Source of the DNA: Clostridiales bacterium
Lineage (GTDB): Bacteria > Bacillota > Clostridia > Christensenellales > Aristaeellaceae
Direction: 5' to 3'
DNA length: 64,000 bases
Assembly: GCA_015056415.1 (NCBI GenBank)
Contig: SVGJ01000001.1
Coordinates: 1 to 64,000 of the forward strand
Under the pieces are notes generated by a model. It made no database searches. It saw only the letters and a program-made list of their open reading frames with translations, and was not told the DNA's origin. Both the position numbers and the translations under genes were made by a program. Positions 59,313 to 64,000 of this stretch are shown here, one piece after another. Positions within the stretch are counted from its first letter, which is position 1, and each line of letters begins with the position of its first letter.

Positions 59313-60461
59313 TTATAGATTCTCTTTCAGAATGGCGATTCCCTGCTTCAACGCCTCAAAAGAAATATTCAGCGGAGGAAGCAGGCGAACCTTATCCTTG
59401 GCGGTCAGCACGAGCAGACCGCTCCTGAGGCAATCGGCCGCGATCTGCGTATTGGGTTTTTCTGTGGAGATTCCCAGCATCAGTCCCAAACCTGTAATAC
59501 CGTTTACGCCAGGGGCGTTTTCCAGCTCCTGACGGATGTATTCGCCTTTGGCCGTGACTTCCTCGAGCATCTCGTCTGTCAGGCGGGATAGGACGTTCAC
59601 AGCACCGGCGGCGCAGATGGGATTGCCGCCGAAGGTGGAGCCGTGGTCACCTTTGCCCAGGACATTCTCGGCTTTTTCGCCGATGACGCAGGCGCCCATG
59701 GGCAATCCGCCCGCAAGCCCCTTGGCAGTGGTGAAGACATCGGGCTGAACATCGTAGTGCATAAAGCCGAAGAGCTTACCGGTGCGCCCGTTGCCCGTCT
59801 GCACCTCATCCACCATAAACAGAACATCGTTCTCGCGGCAAAGCTTTGCCGCAAGCTGAACGTAGGACTTATCAAGAACGTTGACGCCGCCTTCGCCCTG
59901 CACCATTTCCATCAGAATGCCGCACACCTGCCCGGAGGTCAGCGCGGCAGTAAGCTCGTCCTCGTCGCCGGGGGTGATATATTCAAAGCCACCGGGAAAT
60001 GGGCCGAAGTGCTCATGGAACTTATCCTGACCGGTGGCAGCCAGCGTTGCGATGGTGCGGCCGTGGAAGCTGCTTTTCAGCGTCACGATGGTGCTTCTTC
60101 CGGTGGACTCGCCATACTTGCGAGCGATCTTCAGTGCGCATTCGTTGGCTTCAGCGCCGGAGTTGCCGAAGAAAACCTTCTTCATGCCTGTTTTTTCACA
60201 GAGCATTTGCGCCAGCCTGGCCTGCGGAGCGGAATAGTACAGGTTTGAGGTATGGCCCATGGTGTTCAGCTGGGCGGTCACGGCCACGACCCATTCAGGG
60301 TCGCAGGAGCCAAAGGTATTGACGGCGATTCCGCTGCCAAAGTCTATATATGCCTTGCCGTCTTCATCCACATAGCCCGCTCCGCTGCCCTGCTGCAGCG
60401 CCACATCAAACCTGCCGTAGGTGTTTGCCACATAGAAAAAATCTGCTTGCTTGGTATTCAT
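59313..60461 (-). CDS. argD: Acetylornithine aminotransferase
   Basis: A 382-residue class III PLP aminotransferase. FFGNSGAEANECALKIARKYG (in part), SFHGRT, FMVDEVQTGNGRTG, and FTTAKGLAGGLPMG with the PLP lysine are diagnostic. It converts N-acetylglutamate semialdehyde to N-acetylornithine. The ATG at 60461 lies one base after the argB stop. It could also act on succinyl-diaminopimelate intermediates. It is the last arg gene before the terminator. Confidence 0.94.
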   Translation of the reverse strand: MNTKQADFFYVANTYGRFDVALQQGSGAGYVDEDGKAYIDFGSGIAVNTFGSCDPEWVVAVTAQLNTMGHTSNLYYSAPQARLAQMLCEKTGMKKVFFGNSGAEANECALKIARKYGESTGRSTIVTLKSSFHGRTIATLAATGQDKFHEHFGPFPGGFEYITPGDEDELTAALTSGQVCGILMEMVQGEGGVNVLDKSYVQLAAKLCRENDVLFMVDEVQTGNGRTGKLFGFMHYDVQPDVFTTAKGLAGGLPMGACVIGEKAENVLGKGDHGSTFGGNPICAAGAVNVLSRLTDEMLEEVTAKGEYIRQELENAPGVNGITGLGLMLGISTEKPNTQIAADCLRSGLLVLTAKDKVRLLPPLNISFEALKQGIAILKENL

Positions 60462-60462
60462 T

Positions 60463-61332
60463 TTATACCAGCTCCTTCTTAAACATGGTGCCAAGGCCTT
60501 CATCCGTCATGGTTTCCATCAGCAGCGCATGGGGGATGCGGCCGTCAATAATAAACACCTTACGCACGCCATCCTCGATCGCCTTTGTGCAGCACTCCAC
60601 CTTGGGGATCATACCGCCGGAAATAATGCCCTTTTCCTTGAGGTCATCAACTCCCTTGAGATCAATGCGCCTGATGAGCGTGGCGGGATCGGTGGGGTCC
60701 ATCAGCAAACCGGGCGTATCCGTCATGGAAATGAGGCTTTCAGCCTTCAGGCTGGAGGCAATGGCAGCGGCCGCCGTATCTGCATTGATGTTGTAAACAT
60801 GGCCGGTTTCGTCGCAGCCGATGGTGGAGACAACGGGGATGTATCCCTTTTCCAGCAGGTCGAGGATCGGCTGAGGATCGACCGTGGTGATCTCACCCAC
60901 ATAGCCCAGGCGCTCGTCGATCATTCGCGCCTTGATCAGGCCGCCGTCCATACCGCAGATACCCATGGCGCGTCCGCCCAGATTGTCCAGCTTGGCCACA
61001 AGGCTCTTGTTGATCTTGCCGGCAAGGATCATCTGAACGATCTCGCTGGTTTCCTCGTCCGTCACGCGCAGACCGTCTACAAACTGAGACTGCTTGCCCA
61101 CGCGCTTGAGCATGGCGGAGATCTCCGGGCCGCCGCCGTGAACAAGAACCACCTTGACGCCGATCAGGTGCAAAAGCACCATGTCCCGCATGACGTCATG
61201 CTTGAGCTCCTCGTTGATCATGGCATTGCCGCCATACTTGACAACAATGATCTTGCCGTTGTACTTCTGCACATAGGGCAGGGCTTCCACAAGCACCTGC
61301 GCGCGCTGGCTGTTGTTGAACTGATTGATCAT
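60463..61332 (-). CDS. argB: N-acetylglutamate kinase
   Basis: A 289-residue amino acid kinase. IIVVKYGGNAM, LIGVKVVLVHGGGPEIS (quoted in part), and GVDDLKEKGIISGGMIPKVE (in part) are family marks. It phosphorylates N-acetylglutamate; the extended N-terminal helix (INQFNNSQRAQVLVEALPYV) is typical of the arginine-inhibited hexameric form. The ATG follows GGAGG. It lies 15 bases after argJ. Confidence 0.95.
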   Translation of the reverse strand: MINQFNNSQRAQVLVEALPYVQKYNGKIIVVKYGGNAMINEELKHDVMRDMVLLHLIGVKVVLVHGGGPEISAMLKRVGKQSQFVDGLRVTDEETSEIVQMILAGKINKSLVAKLDNLGGRAMGICGMDGGLIKARMIDERLGYVGEITTVDPQPILDLLEKGYIPVVSTIGCDETGHVYNINADTAAAAIASSLKAESLISMTDTPGLLMDPTDPATLIRRIDLKGVDDLKEKGIISGGMIPKVECCTKAIEDGVRKVFIIDGRIPHALLMETMTDEGLGTMFKKELV

Positions 61333-61347
61333 CGAAACAAACCTCCA

Positions 61348-62562
61348 TCAGGTGCGGTAATCACCGTTGATCTTCACGTAATCATAGGTCAGGTCGCAGC
61401 CCCAGGCAGTGGCAGTGGCATCGCCATCATTCAGGTCGATGAGGACTTCCACATCCTCCTGGAGCAGGATCTCCTTGGCCAGCTCCTCGGAGAATTCAAT
61501 GCTGGCTCCGTCCTTGCACACGAGGATGCTTCCCTTGGCTGAACGGAATGTGACGTCAACCTTCCACACATCGATGTCCGCGCCGCTGTAGCCCAGCGCG
61601 CACAGAACGCGGCCCCAGTTGGCGTCTGCGCCGAAGATGGCTGCCTTCAGCAAGCTGGAGCACACGACGGATTTGGCGGCGAGCTTAGCGTCCTTTGTGG
61701 TTTTTGCGCCGCAGACCTGGCAGGTCAGCAGGTGAGAAGCGCCCTCGCCGTCCTTGGCGATCATCTGGCACAGCGTGGAGGTTACCACATTCAGCGCTGC
61801 ACAGAAGGCAGCGTAGTCTTCGTCATCGCTGTCAATGATGTCATTTCCCGCCAGACCGTTGGCCATGATGCAGACCATATCGTTGGTAGAAGTATCGCCA
61901 TCGACGGATACCATGTTGAAGGTGTCCTTCACGTCAGCCGAGAGCGCCTTGCGGAGCATCTCGGGAGAGATGGCTGCGTCGCAGGTGATGAAAACCAGCA
62001 TCGTGGCCAGGTTGGGATGGATCATGCCGCTGCCTTTGGCGATGCCGCCCAGACGGCAGGTCACGCCGCCGGCGGGGAACTCCACGGCGACCTCCTTCAG
62101 CCTGGTGTCGGTGGTCATAATACCCTCGGCCGCCTCGGTGGAGCCGTGGTCGGAGAGGGCAGCGAACAGGGGAGCGACGCCATTGGCAATGGGCTCGATG
62201 GGGAGGGGCTGGCCGATCACGCCGGTGGAAGCCACGATGACGTTTTCCGGGGAGATGCCGGCAGCCGCGCCTGCCAGCTTGCACATCTCCCAGGCGATCT
62301 CCTCGCCATTGGCGTTACATGTGTTGGCGTTGCCGCTGTTGCAGATGGCCATCTGCGCTACGCCATCAGCGATGTTGCGCTGGGTGATATAGATCGGCGC
62401 GCCCTTAACAAGATTCTGCGTATATACCGCCGCGGCGGAAGCGGGGACTTCGCTGACGATCATGGCCAGGTCACGCTTGCTTTTGTTCTTGCGCACGCCG
62501 CAATGAACGCCGCCAGCCTTAAAACCCTTGGGAGCACAAACGCCGCCCTGAATATGATTCAT
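61348..62562 (-). CDS. argJ: Ornithine acetyltransferase / N-acetylglutamate synthase
   Basis: A 404-residue ArgJ. It is made as one chain that cuts itself before the Thr of HPNLATML (KGSGMIHPNLATML); the oxyanion residues are in STGVIGQPLP. It recycles the acetyl group from N-acetylornithine to glutamate, so arginine synthesis here is cyclic. The start follows AGGAGG. Its place between argC and argB is the common clostridial order. Confidence 0.95.
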   Translation of the reverse strand: MNHIQGGVCAPKGFKAGGVHCGVRKNKSKRDLAMIVSEVPASAAAVYTQNLVKGAPIYITQRNIADGVAQMAICNSGNANTCNANGEEIAWEMCKLAGAAAGISPENVIVASTGVIGQPLPIEPIANGVAPLFAALSDHGSTEAAEGIMTTDTRLKEVAVEFPAGGVTCRLGGIAKGSGMIHPNLATMLVFITCDAAISPEMLRKALSADVKDTFNMVSVDGDTSTNDMVCIMANGLAGNDIIDSDDEDYAAFCAALNVVTSTLCQMIAKDGEGASHLLTCQVCGAKTTKDAKLAAKSVVCSSLLKAAIFGADANWGRVLCALGYSGADIDVWKVDVTFRSAKGSILVCKDGASIEFSEELAKEILLQEDVEVLIDLNDGDATATAWGCDLTYDYVKINGDYRT

Positions 62563-62589
62563 AAATCATTCCTCCTGATCTGTGTTTCT

Positions 62590-63543
62590 TTATGCGAGGT
62601 TCAGGCCATAGGACTCATCCAGTCCCATCATCAGGTTCAGGCACTGCAGCGCGGCGCCGGAGGAACCCTTGCCAAGATTATCAAACCGGGAAACAAGCTG
62701 GATTCGCTCGTCGTTGCCGAGCACCATCAGCTCCATACCATCGTGACCGGAAAGAGCGTTGGAGGCGACAAAGCCATTCATGCTCACAACATCCTCCTGA
62801 CCGAGCACCTTGACGATCGGACTGCCGAAGTAGTGCTCCTTCAGGCATTGGGTAATCTCCTGGATGGGATGCTCGCCGCATTTCAGCTGACTGCGGAAGA
62901 GGGGGATACTCACCTCCATGCCGCTGTAGAAATCAGCCACGATGGGAGCGAAGATCGGCGTTATGCTCAGCCCGGGAACATGCTGCATTTCGGGCAAATG
63001 CTTGTGCGTTTGGGTCAGGCCGTATTGACGGGGGCTTTCCAGCGCGATGTCACGTCCTTCGCCTTCGTATTCCGCGATCATCTTCTTGCCGCCGCCGGAA
63101 TAACCGGTCAGGGAGAAGCAGGTGAGCGGCGTATCCTTGGGAACAACGCCCAGCTTGACCAGCGGCGCTGCCAGGGCAATAAAGCCGCTGGCATGACATC
63201 CGGGAACGGCTACCTTATCGCCAATGCTGATCGCCTCGCGCTGGCGCAGGGAAAGCTCCGGAAAACCGTAAGCCCAGCCTTGCTGAACGCGGTGCGCCGT
63301 GGAGGTATCCAGAATGCGAGCCTTGCTGCCCTCTGCCAGAGCGACGGATTCCCTGGCCGCGGCGTCGGGCAAGCAAAGGATGGCGATGTCGGCTTCGTGG
63401 AGGCATTCCCTTCGGGCAGCGGGATCCTTTCGCTTATCGTCAGGCAGTGTCAGCATGGTGATATCGCTTCGCCCTGCCAGTCGATCGAAGATGCGGAGTC
63501 CTGTGGTGCCCTCTTTGCCATCAATAAACAACTTGATTGCCAT
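62590..63543 (-). CDS. argC: N-acetyl-gamma-glutamyl-phosphate reductase, type 2
   Basis: A 317-residue ArgC of the shorter type 2 group (TIGR01851). The N terminus IKLFIDGKEGTTGLRIFDRL is the NADP fold, VPGCHASGF holds the catalytic Cys, and HLPEMQHVPGL with APIVADFYSGM is typical. Type 1 ArgC, which has GYPGAE instead, is more frequent in Bacilli. First gene of argCJBD; AAGGAGG precedes the ATG and the promoter with an ARG-box-like site lies just upstream. Confidence 0.93.
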   Translation of the reverse strand: MAIKLFIDGKEGTTGLRIFDRLAGRSDITMLTLPDDKRKDPAARRECLHEADIAILCLPDAAARESVALAEGSKARILDTSTAHRVQQGWAYGFPELSLRQREAISIGDKVAVPGCHASGFIALAAPLVKLGVVPKDTPLTCFSLTGYSGGGKKMIAEYEGEGRDIALESPRQYGLTQTHKHLPEMQHVPGLSITPIFAPIVADFYSGMEVSIPLFRSQLKCGEHPIQEITQCLKEHYFGSPIVKVLGQEDVVSMNGFVASNALSGHDGMELMVLGNDERIQLVSRFDNLGKGSSGAALQCLNLMMGLDESYGLNLA

Positions 63544-63558
63544 GGTCTGCCTCCTTGC

Positions 63559-63594
63559 TTATGCGCTGTTGCGCATAAATATGCAGATATTATA
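63559..63594 (-). promoter_or_regulatory. ARG-box-like operator and palindrome at the argC start
   Basis: On the minus strand TGCATATTTATGCG (63572-63585) matches the ARG box at 11 of 14 positions and lies over the transcription start. Next to it is a palindrome of TTATGCGC and GCGCATAA (63559-63578). Binding of ArgR with arginine here would block initiation. Confidence 0.55.
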
Positions 63595-63616
63595 CACCAG
63601 ATGTTGTGCTTGTCAA
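63589..63616 (-). promoter_or_regulatory. Promoter of argCJBD
   Basis: TTGACA (63611-63616), 16 bases, TATAAT (63589-63594) on the minus strand. Confidence 0.88.
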
Positions 63617-63653
63617 GTGAAATACGCCGGAAATACAATACTGAGTACACAAC

Positions 63654-63687
63654 GCAGCCTGGCACAGGGGAAAATGCGCCAGGCTGC
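63654..63687 (-). terminator. Hairpin after the edge gene
   Basis: GCAGCCTGGC (63654-63663) pairs with GCCAGGCTGC (63678-63687), a perfect 10-bp stem just after the minus-strand gene at 63692. The T-run is absent, so termination is likely but not certain. Confidence 0.55.
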
Positions 63688-63691
63688 CGGA

Positions 63692-63994
63692 TCATTCAGT
63701 TTTTTCCTGCCATTGATAGCGTATGGTTATATTGGAATTGGCGGCTTTGAGCCAGCCGGAAACGGTGCTTTCCACAGCGGAGATCGTGTTGTCCAATGCA
63801 TCCTGCGAGGCTGCATAATCGTTCAGACAACGTTCACGGCACAGGGCAAGCTCATCATCCAGTAGCTTCTTGCGGCGCTCCTCGGTAAGCGGGTACCAGA
63901 AATCATCCTTGGACACCTGATCAGGCGTGATGCTGTCAGCAAGGATCTCGACCTCCGGAAGCATCAGCGTGATGGTATTGCCGCGGACCTTCAT
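63692..63994 (-). CDS. Hypothetical protein at the window edge
   Basis: A 100-residue frame I do not recognise. A short beta-rich start (MKVRGNTITLMLPEVEIL) leads to a helical, charged C-terminal half (TEERRKKLLDDELALCRERC). ATG at 63994 could be the start, but the upstream sequence is outside the window, so the N terminus may be longer. Confidence 0.55.
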   Translation of the reverse strand: MKVRGNTITLMLPEVEILADSITPDQVSKDDFWYPLTEERRKKLLDDELALCRERCLNDYAASQDALDNTISAVESTVSGWLKAANSNITIRYQWQEKTE

Positions 63995-64000
63995 TTGTAC

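Noticed and set aside
63540..63620. A T-box or leader peptide before argC
   Set aside because: The region from promoter to ATG is only about 50 bases and contains operator-like palindromes, but no T-box sequence or short frame.
61732..63750. A 672-codon plus-strand frame
   Set aside because: It is opposite argJ and argC and runs through their promoter, with no plausible start signal.
1..64000. CRISPR arrays, insertion sequences, prophage or integrase genes
   Set aside because: I saw no regularly spaced repeats, no transposase or integrase motifs and no terminal inverted repeats. The gene order is that of a stable chromosome.

Overview
The window reads as chromosomal DNA of an anaerobic, probably endospore-forming member of the Clostridia with fairly high GC (mid-50s % by eye). 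Supporting evidence: conserved Firmicutes gene neighbourhoods (darA-holB-ricT; mrnC-thyX-rlmB-rae1-sigH; miaB-ylbF-mutS-mutL-miaA; radical-SAM/DUF2344/RNase G), sporulation genes (sigH, spoIVFA-spoIVFB, a spoIIP homologue), strong AGGAGG ribosome binding sites, near-consensus sigma-A promoters, a tRNA-Trp-type T-box, and a clostridial 2[4Fe-4S] ferredoxin. An order such as Christensenellales or Oscillospirales would fit, but this is inference. I see no phage, insertion sequence, CRISPR array or plasmid functions.

Layout. 1-640: a multi-hairpin putative small RNA ending in a terminator, then a Cys-rich DUF3795 protein. 646-5380: GH88 hydrolase, a TetM/EF-G-like GTPase and, divergently, a GH2 glycosidase. 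5419-8154 (minus): esterase, esterase, ATP-grasp ligase operon. 8254-11296 (minus): predicted tryptophan ABC transporter trpXYZ behind a T-box with a UGG specifier. 11405-11486: tRNA-Leu(GAG). 11659-15507: PopT-type (DUF368) lipid carrier translocase, an L,D-transpeptidase/CapA fusion, a GNAT. 15551-17686 (minus): THUMP RNA methyltransferase and aldo-keto reductase. 17882-20747: c-di-AMP receptor, DNA polymerase III delta prime, RicT, ferredoxin. 20887-20959: tRNA-Lys(CTT). 21073-24653: mrnC-thyX-rlmB-rae1-sigH. 24689-25892: a complete tyrosine-codon leader-peptide attenuator followed by DAHP synthase. 25907-31203: GNAT, isocitrate dehydrogenase, PadR/DUF4097 pair, DUF1614, SpoIIP-like. 31312-33720 (minus): CmpB-like membrane protein and HflC/HflK. 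33945-47912: one long plus-strand run of tRNA/mismatch-repair/sporulation genes ending in spoIVFA-spoIVFB. 47978-52039: a LmbE/phosphodiester-glycosidase fusion and split transketolase. 52098-55311 (minus): small proteins and a polar amino-acid ABC transporter. 55555-57202: diacylglycerol kinase and an acidic helical protein. 57249-59262 (minus): C39-like protein and a P-loop kinase. 59313-63543 (minus): argCJBD. 63692-63994: a small hypothetical protein at the edge.

How the parts fit. A theme is amino-acid supply under RNA or operator control: tryptophan uptake (T-box), aromatic synthesis (Tyr leader attenuator before aroF), arginine synthesis (ARG-box-like site at the argC start) and a second amino-acid transporter with a closely similar site near its promoter. 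The other theme is envelope and sporulation biology. The most striking single signal is the 24689-24890 leader, where a 19-residue peptide with five Tyr codons lies over mutually exclusive terminator and antiterminator helices.
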